Source: Candidatus Zixiibacteriota bacterium
GTDB taxonomy: Bacteria > Zixibacteria > MSB-5A5 > GN15 > FEB-12
Reading direction: 5' to 3'
DNA length: 64,000 nucleotides
Assembly: GCA_020346225.1 (NCBI GenBank)
Contig: CP070777.1
Location: 1,681,403-1,745,402 of the forward strand
Shown here piece after piece: positions 54,741 through 63,973 of the stretch. Position 1 is the first letter of the stretch; each line of letters begins with the position of its first letter. Under the pieces are notes generated by a model that did no database searches, had not been told where the DNA came from, and was given only the letters and a program-made list of their open reading frames with translations. The position numbers and the translations under genes were made by a program.

Positions 54741-55091
54741 ATGGCTCGGGCCAAGTCGGGCACTCCAGCCAACACCAACACTACCACTCAAGCAAAATCC
54801 GAAGGGAGAAAAGGCAGAAGAACCGGGAAACTTTCAACGGCGGAAGCCCGCCGCGAGTACCAGCGCCGCTACTACCAGATGCACAAAGAGAAAGCCAAGG
54901 AGTATCAGCGCCAGTACAACCTTACCCACAAGAAAAAGGCTCGAGGGGGTCGGGGAAGGTCAAGCTTTGTTGCTCCCCGGGAAGTAGTCCGTTCGACCTA
55001 TAACACCACTGATATCATGCATTCACCGGTGGAAAAAACTATCCGCATACTGGAGAAGATCATCAGAGGCGAGCGGTTCTTCACCATGTAG
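54741..55091 (+). CDS. Small basic protein with HKEK/YQR repeats
   Basis: 116 aa, strongly basic (Lys/Arg-rich). The N-terminus is a Thr/Lys-rich disordered-looking stretch. Residues about 38-66 contain two tandem units, YQRRYYQMHKEKAKE and YQRQYNLTHKKKARG, likely one long amphipathic helix. A Gly/Arg patch follows, and the C-terminal ~35 residues (MHSPVEKTIRILEKIIRGERFF) form a helix. No family recognised; charge and repeats suggest nucleic-acid binding. The gene has near-perfect promoter hexamers and its own terminator, so it is probably well expressed. Confidence 0.7.
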   Translation: MARAKSGTPANTNTTTQAKSEGRKGRRTGKLSTAEARREYQRRYYQMHKEKAKEYQRQYNLTHKKKARGGRGRSSFVAPREVVRSTYNTTDIMHSPVEKTIRILEKIIRGERFFTM

Positions 55092-55113
55092 TCGCGCCTT
55101 CGGACAAGCTTCG

Positions 55114-55152
55114 GGCGATTGGGAATATTAGCTGTCTCAATCGCCTTTTTTA
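55114..55152 (+). terminator. Rho-independent terminator after the small basic protein gene
   Basis: GGCGATTGGGA (55114-55124) pairs with TCTCAATCGCC (55135-55145), one G-U pair, 10-base loop, followed by TTTTTTAT. Confidence 0.8.
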
Positions 55153-55233
55153 TTGCGTCGTGGGTCTTTTTTTGATACATTCTTCAGTCAATATTCGGAC
55201 CATTTAGGTTTTGTAAACAAGGGAGATACAAAT

Positions 55234-58077
55234 ATGCCCGCCCGAAAAGCAGCTTCCATTAAGAAGACCGCTCCGAAAAAGCGTGGCAAGACAACAACTT
55301 CGCGGGCCAAAGCCCGGAAAATGCCGGCCGGGCGCAAAAGTGCCGCCAGGAGCACTCGCAAGAAAACCGGCGCCAAACCGTCCGCAAAATCTGCGGCCCC
55401 CATCAAGACCTCCGGAAAATACTACTACTTCTTCGCGGTTGGCAAAGCCGAGGGAAACGCCTCCATGCGCGATCTTCTCGGCGGCAAGGGAGCCAACCTG
55501 GCTGAAATGTGCAACGCCGATATCCCTGTTCCGCCCGGTTTCACCATCACCACCGAACTGTGCAACATCTATTATGAAAACTCGCTGAAGGTTCCGGGGG
55601 CGATCGACCGCCAGCTCGAGAAATACGTCGGGATGGTCGAGAAGGTTACTGGCAAGAAGTTCGGCGACCCGGAAAACCCCCTGCTGTTCTCGGTGCGCTC
55701 CGGCTCCAAGTTCTCCATGCCCGGCATGATGGATACCATTCTTAACCTCGGTCTCAACGAAAAGACGGTCGAGGGTCTGGGCAAGAAAACGGGGAATGTG
55801 CGCTTCGCGCTCGACAACTATCGCCGATTCATTGCCATGTTCGGCAATGTCGTTCAGGGTATCGACAAAGACCTCTTCGAGAGTGTTATCTCCCGCAAGA
55901 AGACCGAGCGGCGCATAAGGCAGGACAGTTCTCTTCAGGCCAATGATCTCAAAGACATTGTCAAGAAATACAAGCAGATAATCCGGCGTAAATCGGGTGA
56001 GGCGTTCCCCGACGATCCCTATGAGCAGTTGCGCATGGCCCGTGATGCCGTCTTTCGCAGCTGGAACAATCCCCGGGCTATTTCCTACCGCCGCATGAAT
56101 GACATCCCCTCCGATCTGGGGACTGCCGTTAACGTCCAGGCCATGGTCTACGGTAACATGGGCAACTCGTCCGGAACCGGCGTAGGCTTCACGCGGAATC
56201 CTTCCACCGGGGAGAAAGAGTTCTACGGCGAATACCTGGTAAACGCGCAGGGTGAGGACGTCGTGGCGGGAATACGCACGCCTCAACCTATCAGTCAACT
56301 GGCTGAAGAGATGCCCCAGGTGTTCAAGGAGCTCAAGAACATTACTTCCCGTCTGGAAAAGCACTATCGCGACTTGCAGGACTTTGAATTTACCGTTCAG
56401 GAAAACGAATTGTTCATGCTCCAGACCCGCGGCGGGAAGCGTACCGTTCAGGCGGCCGTGAAGATAGCCGTCGACATGGTCAAGGAGAAGCTGATTACCA
56501 AGCAAGAGGCGCTCATGCGCATCGAGCCCAAGCAGCTTGACCAGATGTTGCATCCCAGTATCGACCCGGCTGCGACCTATGAAGTCGTTGCCCGCGGGTT
56601 GCCCGCCTCGCCCGGGGCGGCCTCCGGGAAAGTCTATTTCACGGCCGACGATGCCGTGCGGCACGGCGCCAATCATAACGTGGTCCTGGTGCGCGAGGAA
56701 ACCAACCCGGATGATATCGAAGGTATGAGTGCCGCCGTCGGTATCCTGACCGCCCGGGGTGGCATGACCTCCCACGCCGCTGTAGTCGCCCGGGGCATGG
56801 GCAAATCCTGTGTCTCCGGTGCCGAGGCTATCCGCGTCAATCCGGCCAAGAAACGCTTCCAGGTTGGCAAACTGATCATCAAGGAGGGTGAAATCATAAC
56901 TCTCAACGGCTCTACCGGTGAGGTGATTCTCGGTGAGGTGCCGACTATCGAGCCGGAGCTCTCCGGAGAGTTCGGTGAGTACATGAGTTGGGCCGATGAG
57001 ATCCGGCGGCTGGGTGTGCGCACCAACGCCGACACGCCGCGCGATGCCGAGCAGGGCCGGAAATTCGGCGCCGAGGGTATCGGTTTGTGCCGCACCGAGC
57101 ACATGTTCTTCGCCGAGGAGCGCATCGCTATCGTACAGGAAATGATCTTGGCCGACTCCACCGAAGAGCGCCAGGCCGCCCTGGACCGGCTTCTTACCTT
57201 CCAGAAGAAGGACTTCAAGAAGATTTTCGAGGCCATGGGCGGTCTGCCCGTGACCATCCGTACCCTCGACCCGCCCTTGCACGAATTCCTGCCCCGCCGG
57301 GCCGAGATTGAGGAAAGGATAGAAAACCTCGACCGTAAGAGTGATGAATACGAGGAAGACCTCGAGCGGCTGAAGAAAGTGCTGAATCGCATTGACGAAC
57401 TGAGCGAACTGAATCCCATGCTGGGACACCGGGGCTGTCGCCTCGGCATTATTTATCCTGAAATCACGGAAATGCAGGCCCGGGCGATTCTCGAAGCCGC
57501 CTGTGATATGGTCAGAGAGAAGAAACCGGTGCAGCCGGAAATCATGGTCCCGCTCGTCGGCCACGTCAATGAATTCAAGCACCAGAAGGAGATCATCGAC
57601 CGCATTGCCAAGGAAGTGACCCACCGCAAAAAAGTCAAAACCCTCGAGTACCGGGTCGGCACCATGATAGAAATACCCCGGGCCGCTTTGACCGCCGATG
57701 AGATTGCCGAGTATGCGGACTTCTTTAGCTTCGGGACGAATGATCTCACCCAGATGGCCATGGGTTTCTCCCGCGACGATGCCGGCAAGTTTCTGGGGGC
57801 TTACGTCAAGAGCGGGATCCTGCCATACGACCCGTTCGTGAGTATCGACCGCGACGGCGTGGGCCAGCTGATCATCATGGGCAAGGATAAAGGTAAGGCC
57901 AGGCGTCCCGATCTCAAGGTCGGGATCTGCGGAGAGCACGGCGGCGATCCCGGTTCCATTGAGTTCTGTGACCTGACCGGCCTGGACTACGTCTCCTGCT
58001 CGCCGTTTCGGGTACCGATCGCGCGACTTGCAGCCGCCCGGGCCACTATTTCTCAGAAATCTAAGCCGAAAAAATAA
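55234..58077 (+). CDS. ppdK: Pyruvate, phosphate dikinase with basic N-terminal tail
   Basis: Interconverts PEP, AMP and PPi with pyruvate, ATP and Pi. 947 aa from ATG 55234 (GGGAG eight bases upstream). The first 62 residues hold 22 Lys/Arg, no acidic residue and many Ala/Pro, like histone H1-type tails; the enzyme proper begins at about residue 62 (KYYYFFAVGKAEGNASMRDLL). Nucleotide-binding domain: FSVRSGSKFSMPGMMDT; phosphohistidine domain: GGMTSHAAVVAR with His514; PEP/pyruvate barrel: GLCRTEHMFF and GICGEHGGDPGSIEF with the catalytic Cys. The enzyme is complete and looks active. The ADP-forming acyl-CoA synthetase gene follows. Confidence 0.96.
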   Translation: MPARKAASIKKTAPKKRGKTTTSRAKARKMPAGRKSAARSTRKKTGAKPSAKSAAPIKTSGKYYYFFAVGKAEGNASMRDLLGGKGANLAEMCNADIPVPPGFTITTELCNIYYENSLKVPGAIDRQLEKYVGMVEKVTGKKFGDPENPLLFSVRSGSKFSMPGMMDTILNLGLNEKTVEGLGKKTGNVRFALDNYRRFIAMFGNVVQGIDKDLFESVISRKKTERRIRQDSSLQANDLKDIVKKYKQIIRRKSGEAFPDDPYEQLRMARDAVFRSWNNPRAISYRRMNDIPSDLGTAVNVQAMVYGNMGNSSGTGVGFTRNPSTGEKEFYGEYLVNAQGEDVVAGIRTPQPISQLAEEMPQVFKELKNITSRLEKHYRDLQDFEFTVQENELFMLQTRGGKRTVQAAVKIAVDMVKEKLITKQEALMRIEPKQLDQMLHPSIDPAATYEVVARGLPASPGAASGKVYFTADDAVRHGANHNVVLVREETNPDDIEGMSAAVGILTARGGMTSHAAVVARGMGKSCVSGAEAIRVNPAKKRFQVGKLIIKEGEIITLNGSTGEVILGEVPTIEPELSGEFGEYMSWADEIRRLGVRTNADTPRDAEQGRKFGAEGIGLCRTEHMFFAEERIAIVQEMILADSTEERQAALDRLLTFQKKDFKKIFEAMGGLPVTIRTLDPPLHEFLPRRAEIEERIENLDRKSDEYEEDLERLKKVLNRIDELSELNPMLGHRGCRLGIIYPEITEMQARAILEAACDMVREKKPVQPEIMVPLVGHVNEFKHQKEIIDRIAKEVTHRKKVKTLEYRVGTMIEIPRAALTADEIAEYADFFSFGTNDLTQMAMGFSRDDAGKFLGAYVKSGILPYDPFVSIDRDGVGQLIIMGKDKGKARRPDLKVGICGEHGGDPGSIEFCDLTGLDYVSCSPFRVPIARLAAARATISQKSKPKK

Positions 58078-58101
58078 GACCTGGAGTTCCGACGAGACAT
58101 A

Positions 58102-58134
58102 CAGGCCACCCGGTTGAGCCGGGTGGCCTGTTTT
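58102..58134 (+). terminator. Rho-independent terminator after ppdK
   Basis: Perfect 12-bp stem CAGGCCACCCGG / CCGGGTGGCCTG with a 5-base loop, followed by TTTT. Confidence 0.8.
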
Positions 58135-58320
58135 CATCCTTGAGGTAAACCGTCAAGGCATGTCGGTACGGCCAACTTTGGCTTGACTTTTATTATAGAT
58201 TATGTTGATTCTCTATGGTAAGGGTGACGATAAATAAAGCAGGAAGCACTACTGCGAGGAGACGATCATCTCTGGCCGGGGCCGTTAAGCCAGGGGGAAC
58301 TTATTAAATAAGAATAACAT

Positions 58321-60435
58321 ATGAGACATCAGCTGGACCCCATATTCAGACCGAAGTCGGTCGCCGTCATTGGCGCGTCGACACGAAAAGGCACTATAGG
58401 TCGTGAAACTCTTCACAATATCCTGGTCGCCGAATTCAACGGAAAAGTGTTTCCGGTCAATCCCAAGGCGCCCGTTATTCACTCCATCAAGGCTTACTCG
58501 ACTATTCTCGACGTCCCCGACGCCGTCGATCTTGCCATCGTCATTATTCCGAAAGAGTTCGTGATCGACGTGGCCCGGCAGTGCGGCGAGAAAGGGGTCA
58601 AGGGACTGGTTGTCATGTCCGCCGGTTTTTCGGAGGTCGGCCCGGAAGGGAAACGTCGTGAAACGAAACTGCTGGAAGTCATCCACGAATACGGCATGCG
58701 CATGATCGGCCCCAACTGCTTCGGAGTGGTGAACACCAATCCGGAGGTCAGTCTCAACGCCACCTTCGGTAAGACCTTCGCCAAACAGGGTCGAATCGGT
58801 TTTATCACTCAGTCCGGAGCGATGGGTGAGGCCATCATAAATCAAGCGAAGGAAACCGGTATCGGCTTCTCCTTCGTAGCTTCAATAGGCAACAAGGCCG
58901 ATATTTCTTCAAACGACATCCTTGACTATCTGAAGGACGACCCTGACACCGACATAATACTGATGTATCTCGAGAACTTCGGTAATCCCCTCAATTTCAC
59001 CCGCATCGCTCGCGAGGTCTCCCGCAACAAACCGATTGTCGCGGTAAAATCGGGTCGCACCAAGCTGGGTGCCAAGGCCGCTTCCTCCCATACCGGCGCT
59101 CTGGCCGGACTCGATGTCGGCGTCGACGCTCTCTTCGAGCAAACCGGTGTTATGCGCGTCGACACCGTTGAGGAGCTCTTTGACGTCGCCGCGGCTCTGT
59201 CAATGCAGCCGATTCCGAAAGGTAACCGGGTGGCCGTGGTCACCAATGCCGGTGGGCCCGGTATTCTCGCCACCGACGCCCTCATCAATAACGGTATGGA
59301 AATGCCGGCGCTGTCGCCGTCAACGGTGTCAAAGCTGAAGGGATTTATTTCCTCCGAGGCCTCCTTCTCCAATCCCCTCGACCTGGTGGCCGGGGCGGGA
59401 GGCGACGAGTTTCGATTGACCCTCGACACCCTCAAGAACGACAAACGTTATGATTCGATCATACCGATCTTTGTTCCGCCGGTGACCATCGATCAGCTTG
59501 ATGTGGCCAGAAACATTTACGAATCGGTCAAGGATTCCCGCAAGACCATTCTGGCCTGCTTCATGGGTGCCGGCGAGAGTTCCGAAGGGATCGAGTTTCT
59601 CAAAGACCACAACATTCCCGTTTATATCTTCCCCGAAGCCATCGCTAAGACCCTGGCGGCCATATCCAATCATAATAAGTGGCTGGCCAGGCCGCGGGGG
59701 AAGCTGAAGAACTTCAAGGTCAATTCCGATTTGGTTCGCCAACTCATCAAGAGCGCTCTCGACAGCGGCCGCCGTGCTGTCGTCGGCGAAGACGCCATCG
59801 AAATCCTGGGCGCCTATGGTATCCCGGCGGCCGGTTACAGGTACGCCTTCTCGGCCAAGGAGGCTGTCACCGTTGCCAACAAAATCGGCTACCCGGTGGT
59901 CATGAAGATCAACACCCCGCCTATCCTGCATAAGACCGAGTTCGGCGGTGTCATGGTTGACCTCCGCACGGACAAGGAGGTTCGCGACGCTTTCACCGAG
60001 CTAAAAAAGCGGGTGGGAACCACCGAGAAGACCGGCCGGTTTTCCGTGGCCATGCAGCGCATGATCTCCGGCGGTATTGAGACCGTCATGGGCATGACCA
60101 TCGATCCGTCCTTCGGTCCGCTCATCATGTTCGGTTTGGGGGGCATCTACGTGGAGGTCATGAAAGATGTTTCCTTCAAGATCAATCCGCTTACCGATGC
60201 CAACGCGCGGGAAATGATAGAATCGATTCGCTCTTATCCTCTCCTTACCGGTTTCAGGGGGGCGCCGCCCGTTGATCTCGGTACGCTGCAGGAAACCCTG
60301 TTGCGACTCTCTCAACTGGTCAGCGATTTTGACTGTTTCGCCGAAATCGACATAAACCCCTTTATCGCCTCACCGGATAGGGGACTCTGCAAGGCCGTTG
60401 ACGCCCGCTTCATCATCAAGGAGTGTGTGCTCTGA
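58321..60435 (+). CDS. Acyl-CoA synthetase (ADP-forming), fused alpha-beta
   Basis: 704 aa. Converts acetyl-CoA or other acyl-CoA, ADP and Pi to acid, CoA and ATP, a substrate-level ATP source in fermenters. N-terminal CoA-binding domain (IFRPKSVAVIGAS), succinyl-CoA-ligase-like domains with GPNCFGVVNT, GFITQSGAMG and the phosphohistidine His257 in SSHTGALAG, and a C-terminal ATP-grasp domain (about 480-704) with VMKINTPPILHKTEFGGV, GIETVMGMTIDPSFGP and EIDINPF. Start at ATG 58321 matches the family N-terminus, although the purine-rich AGGGGGA lies unusually far upstream. Acyl specificity cannot be read off. Confidence 0.93.
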   Translation: MRHQLDPIFRPKSVAVIGASTRKGTIGRETLHNILVAEFNGKVFPVNPKAPVIHSIKAYSTILDVPDAVDLAIVIIPKEFVIDVARQCGEKGVKGLVVMSAGFSEVGPEGKRRETKLLEVIHEYGMRMIGPNCFGVVNTNPEVSLNATFGKTFAKQGRIGFITQSGAMGEAIINQAKETGIGFSFVASIGNKADISSNDILDYLKDDPDTDIILMYLENFGNPLNFTRIAREVSRNKPIVAVKSGRTKLGAKAASSHTGALAGLDVGVDALFEQTGVMRVDTVEELFDVAAALSMQPIPKGNRVAVVTNAGGPGILATDALINNGMEMPALSPSTVSKLKGFISSEASFSNPLDLVAGAGGDEFRLTLDTLKNDKRYDSIIPIFVPPVTIDQLDVARNIYESVKDSRKTILACFMGAGESSEGIEFLKDHNIPVYIFPEAIAKTLAAISNHNKWLARPRGKLKNFKVNSDLVRQLIKSALDSGRRAVVGEDAIEILGAYGIPAAGYRYAFSAKEAVTVANKIGYPVVMKINTPPILHKTEFGGVMVDLRTDKEVRDAFTELKKRVGTTEKTGRFSVAMQRMISGGIETVMGMTIDPSFGPLIMFGLGGIYVEVMKDVSFKINPLTDANAREMIESIRSYPLLTGFRGAPPVDLGTLQETLLRLSQLVSDFDCFAEIDINPFIASPDRGLCKAVDARFIIKECVL

Positions 60436-60603
60436 GCGCCCGATGGTCGCGGCGGATGCGCTCCCGGTGTTTATACCGATACTGATTTTCCTTGCCTCGG
60501 CCGATAAGCGGCCGCCCCGATATCGCTTTTTTGGTGTTGCCTTACCGATTTTTCTGTTTTACCATTCTTCTAATTTTAACGTCATTTATCGTCTGAGAAT
60601 GGT

Positions 60604-61119
60604 ATGCGATACGAGTTAAAGTCTATTCCCATCTGGCCTCTTACCAAAGTGGCCTTCTTCGTTCATCTGGTGGTCGGCTTCCTGGTGGGGTTGCTCTATG
60701 CGGCGTTGCTCTTTCCTTTCATGGCGGCGCTGATGAATCTACCCGAGTTTCAGGCGGAGGAGCTGGGCATCGTGGTGGCGCCACTTGGAATCGTGGCGAT
60801 CATGATGCCCTTCGTGATGGCTCTCTCGGGCGCTTTTTTCGGAACCATCTTTACTGTCATCCTCGCGGCTGTCTACAACTTGATTGCCAGACTGCTCGGC
60901 GGACTTGAGCTCAATCTGGCCGCGGTTGAATCAGCGGTGACCGCGAGTGGCGCGGCCGCTTCGCGATCGCCGGTCCAATCCGCCCCTGTCGACAGGCCGC
61001 CCCCGCCGCCCCCGCCGGTCGCTGATTCACCGCCCCCCCCGCCGCCGGTGGATCGACCTCCTGGCGATGACACCGCTCCGGGGGGTGCTGGAAGTGATGT
61101 GCGTGATGACCTGGCATGA
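60604..61119 (+). CDS. DUF3566-like membrane protein with poly-Pro tail
   Basis: 171 aa. Residues about 8-100 resemble DUF3566: WPLTKVAFFVHLVVGFLVGLL (helix 1), a middle hydrophobic segment (GIVVAPLGIVAIMMPFVMAL) and FFGTIFTVILAAVYNLIARLLGGLEL at the end. The C-terminal ~65 residues are Ala/Ser and Pro-rich with runs of six and seven prolines. The family is of unknown function and sits at the membrane. It ends 12 bp before gltX, so the two may be co-transcribed. A possible TTGCCT-N17-TACCAT promoter lies upstream. Confidence 0.68.
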   Translation: MRYELKSIPIWPLTKVAFFVHLVVGFLVGLLYAALLFPFMAALMNLPEFQAEELGIVVAPLGIVAIMMPFVMALSGAFFGTIFTVILAAVYNLIARLLGGLELNLAAVESAVTASGAAASRSPVQSAPVDRPPPPPPPVADSPPPPPPVDRPPGDDTAPGGAGSDVRDDLA

Positions 61120-61131
61120 TGTAAGGGTGCC

Positions 61132-62583
61132 ATGAGTGACAGCCAGATGGTGAGAGTCCGTATAGCCCCGTCCCCTTCGGGCTATCTTCATGTCGGCACG
61201 GCAAGAACTGCCATTGCCAATTACCTCTTTGCGCGCCACAACAAAGGCCGCTTTCTTATTCGCATCGAGGACACCGATGCGGCCCGCAGCGACCCGGCCC
61301 TGGTCCAGCCTATCCTTGATTCCCTCAATTGGCTCGGCGTCGCCTGGGACGAGGATATCGTCTATCAGTCCGCACGGCTCGGTGTTTACCGTGAATATGC
61401 CGAAGCGATTCTTCGGCGGGGCGCCGGCTACCGCTGCTTCTGCTCCCTCGACCTGCTCGAGAAGGACCGCCGGGAGGCCCGCGAGCAAAAACGGCCCCTT
61501 CACTATAATCGTCGCTGTTTGAAACTGACGCCTGAAGAGATCGACCGGAAGCTGGCTCGGGGTGAGGAATATGCTGTTCGTATAAGAATCCCCGAAGGCG
61601 TGACCACGTTTGCGGATATGGTGTCGGGTGAACTAAAGCGCTCCAACGATGAAATCGAGGATTTCGTGATTGCCCGCTCCGACGGCAGTGCCACCTACAA
61701 CCTGGCGGTGGTTGTTGACGACCACGATATGGGTATAACTCACGTCATCCGGGGCAACGACCATATCACCAACACCTTTAAGCAGCTGCACATTTATCGC
61801 GCCCTTGATTTCACAGCTCCGGCTTTTGCCCATATACCGCTGCTGCTGCGTCCGGACAAGCGAAAGGTGTCCAAGCGGCTGGGCGATAAGGACGTCGGCG
61901 AGTACCGGCAGGAAGGCATCCTGCCGGAGGCGCTGTTTAATTTCCTCTCGCTGCTCGGCTGGTCGCCCAAGACGAATCGGGAGATTTACACTCCCCATGA
62001 GCTGGTTGAGATATTCACGCCGGACAACTTCAATGTGTCGAACGCCATATTCGACGAGGAAAAGCTCGAGGCAGTCAACCGCGAGCACATTGCGAAGAAA
62101 ACCGATCACGAGTTGGCTGTGATGGTGGCCCCATTGCTGGTCGAGGCCGGCTTCACCACCAAGTACTGGCTTGAAACGAGGTGGGAGTACCTGCGTTCGG
62201 TCATCCGGCTCCTCCGTCAGCGCGTCCGCCGCATAACTGACTTCGTCAATCTCGGTTCTTACTTTTTCGATTTTGACTACAGCTATGATCCGGCCGCTGA
62301 CGAGAAGAACTTCACGCCCGAGGCGGCCGAGCTTCTCTCTGACCTGGCCGATCGCTTTGCCGGCCTGGCCGCTTTCACCGCCCCGGCGGCCGAATCCGTC
62401 CTCAATGAACTTGCTGAGGAGCGCGGACTTAAGAGGGCCAAACTCATTCATCCCGTCCGACTGGCTGTCTCCGGAGTGCCCGGAGGCCCCGGCCTTTTCG
62501 AAATGATGGAGCTGCTGACCGGTCCAGTTATTGTTGAAAGATTGATAAAAGCCGTAGAATATATCAAGAAGAAACCGTCCTGA
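61132..62583 (+). CDS. gltX: Glutamyl-tRNA synthetase
   Basis: Charges tRNA-Glu (and possibly tRNA-Gln) with glutamate. 483 aa, normal length. Class I motifs: HIGH variant in PSPSGYLHVGTAR (about 13-25) and KMSKS variant KVSKR at 245-249. Also IRIEDTD, GYRCFCS and IRGNDHITNT. The C-terminal anticodon-binding helical domain is present. AAGGG precedes the ATG. gatCAB genes are not in the window, so discriminating and non-discriminating forms cannot be told apart by context. Confidence 0.96.
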   Translation: MSDSQMVRVRIAPSPSGYLHVGTARTAIANYLFARHNKGRFLIRIEDTDAARSDPALVQPILDSLNWLGVAWDEDIVYQSARLGVYREYAEAILRRGAGYRCFCSLDLLEKDRREAREQKRPLHYNRRCLKLTPEEIDRKLARGEEYAVRIRIPEGVTTFADMVSGELKRSNDEIEDFVIARSDGSATYNLAVVVDDHDMGITHVIRGNDHITNTFKQLHIYRALDFTAPAFAHIPLLLRPDKRKVSKRLGDKDVGEYRQEGILPEALFNFLSLLGWSPKTNREIYTPHELVEIFTPDNFNVSNAIFDEEKLEAVNREHIAKKTDHELAVMVAPLLVEAGFTTKYWLETRWEYLRSVIRLLRQRVRRITDFVNLGSYFFDFDYSYDPAADEKNFTPEAAELLSDLADRFAGLAAFTAPAAESVLNELAEERGLKRAKLIHPVRLAVSGVPGGPGLFEMMELLTGPVIVERLIKAVEYIKKKPS

Positions 62584-62599
62584 AAGTGTGAAGCGGATT

Positions 62600-63100
62600 A
62601 TGACAGACCATAAGAACAAAATAGCCGAGATACTGAAACTGGCCATAAAGGGTGAAGAAGACGGCTGCCGATATTACGGCCTCCTGGCCGAGAAGGCGAC
62701 CAACGAAGACGCCCGGCGCAAGCTCTTGCGGCTGCGAGACGATGAGCTGCGCCATCGTAAAACGCTGACCGGCATGTATGCCGAGCATGTCGGCGGCGAG
62801 ATCGGCGAACTGCCGGCTAAAGGCATCACGCCGCTGGCCGAAGTCTTCAGCGAAGGGAATCTGGACCGGCGGAAAACCGAGATGGAATTCATCAACCTGG
62901 CCATCGAGGCGGAGCTGGCGGCCACCAGGTTTTACCAGCGGCAGCATGAGGCGGTCGATGACCCCGGCTTTCGTTCTATCTTCGAGCAGCTCGCCGATGA
63001 AGAGCACCGGCACTACGAGCTGCTGCAGGCCGAAAAGGAAGCTTTGTCCGGTAATTATTACTGGTTCGAGTACGGCGATACCTCGCCGCTCGAAGATTGA
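62600..63100 (+). CDS. Rubrerythrin-type ferritin-like di-iron protein
   Basis: 166 aa from ATG 62600 (a GTG at 62588 is an alternative). Four-helix di-iron domain: ligand-bearing blocks IKGEEDGCRYY, LRDDELRHRKTL, AIEAELAATRFY and LADEEHRHYELL give the two E-x6-Y and DE-x2-H pairs. It lacks the C-terminal rubredoxin domain of classic rubrerythrin; that part is encoded by the next gene. Likely an NAD(P)H/rubredoxin-linked peroxidase protecting an anaerobic cell. It starts 16 bp after gltX. Confidence 0.88.
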   Translation: MTDHKNKIAEILKLAIKGEEDGCRYYGLLAEKATNEDARRKLLRLRDDELRHRKTLTGMYAEHVGGEIGELPAKGITPLAEVFSEGNLDRRKTEMEFINLAIEAELAATRFYQRQHEAVDDPGFRSIFEQLADEEHRHYELLQAEKEALSGNYYWFEYGDTSPLED

Positions 63101-63129
63101 GATGTTGCTGGGTGCAGAAGGAGTTATCA

Positions 63130-63324
63130 ATGGAGTACGTCTGCGAAATCTGCGGCTACCTTCATGACGGCGATGAATTGCCGGATATGTGCCCCGTTTG
63201 TGGAGCTCCCAAAACCAAGTTCACGGAATGGACTGACGAGGAACCCGAATTCCTCAGCGATGAAACCGTCGAGGATAACGTCGATACTTTCAAGGATGAT
63301 CTCTACGGGGACTATGACGAATGA
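63130..63324 (+). CDS. Rubredoxin-like protein
   Basis: 64 aa from ATG 63130 (AGAAGGAG six bases upstream). Two CxxC knuckles, CEIC (residues 5-8) and CPVC (20-23), form a rubredoxin-like iron site; the short spacing between them (11 residues) is the rubrerythrin-tail type, not the longer classical rubredoxin. The C-terminal ~25 residues are strongly acidic. It probably passes electrons to the ferritin-like protein encoded 29 bp upstream and overlaps the peroxiredoxin gene by 4 bp (ATGA). Confidence 0.88.
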   Translation: MEYVCEICGYLHDGDELPDMCPVCGAPKTKFTEWTDEEPEFLSDETVEDNVDTFKDDLYGDYDE

Positions 63325-63821
63325 GCCGACCCGAGACGCCGCACGTTAACAACGAGCAGGACGGGCTGAAGGTCGGTGACCCGGCGCCGGATTTCACCCT
63401 GCCAACACACAGCGAGGGTGAGCTCAACCTGGCCTGGTACCGGGGGCGCAAGAACGTCGTTCTCGCCTTCTACCCCGGTGACTGGACCCCCGTTTGCGCT
63501 ACCCAGATTCCCGAATACCAGACGGTTATAGACCGTTTTGACCGGTACGATACCCAGCTGCTGTGCATCTCGGTGGACTCCATCCCTTGCCACCGGGCCT
63601 GGGCCGCCGCTCTGGGGGGGCTATCGTTTCCTCTCATGTCGGACTACTACCCCCATGGCGCCGTCGCTAAAGTGTATGGCGTTCTATCGAGCCGCGGCTA
63701 TGCCGAGCGGGCCGTCTTTGTCATCGAAAAAAATGGAATCATCAGGTACATCGAGCGGGTCGAGTTGACCCGCACGCCCGACAATGAAAACCTCTTCAGG
63801 CAGTTGGCCGAGCTTAAGTAG
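63321..63821 (+). CDS. Peroxiredoxin (AhpC/TSA family)
   Basis: 166-aa thiol peroxidase. Peroxidatic Cys59 lies in [13 protein letters not shown]; further cysteines at 82 and 90 ([12 protein letters not shown]) could serve as resolving residues. The thioredoxin-fold blocks PAPDFTLP and [17 protein letters not shown] are clear. Length fits the 1-Cys/BCP-AhpE-like range. It is translationally coupled to the rubredoxin-like gene, forming a three-gene peroxide-defence group after gltX. Confidence 0.93.
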   Translation: MSRPETPHVNNEQDGLKVGDPAPDFTLPTHSEGELNLAWYRGRKNVVLAFYPGDWTPVCATQIPEYQTVIDRFDRYDTQLLCISVDSIPCHRAWAAALGGLSFPLMSDYYPHGAVAKVYGVLSSRGYAERAVFVIEKNGIIRYIERVELTRTPDNENLFRQLAELK

Positions 63822-63973
63822 CATATCGTCACAGTGGGGAATGATTGAACTATTGCATCGGCAGGTTGTTATTGTTTGGTAATTACAGTCATAAGGAATA
63901 CAGCCCCCTGCGCCCTCGCCGCCTTTGTGGCCGGCGCTCAGAGTGTTGACCGAATATCAGAGGTATTTTGAAC

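Noticed and set aside
55204-58137. Very long open frame (977 codons) antisense to ppdK
   Set aside because: It mirrors the ppdK codon structure, has no ribosome-binding site and no recognisable domain; ppdK on the other strand is certain.
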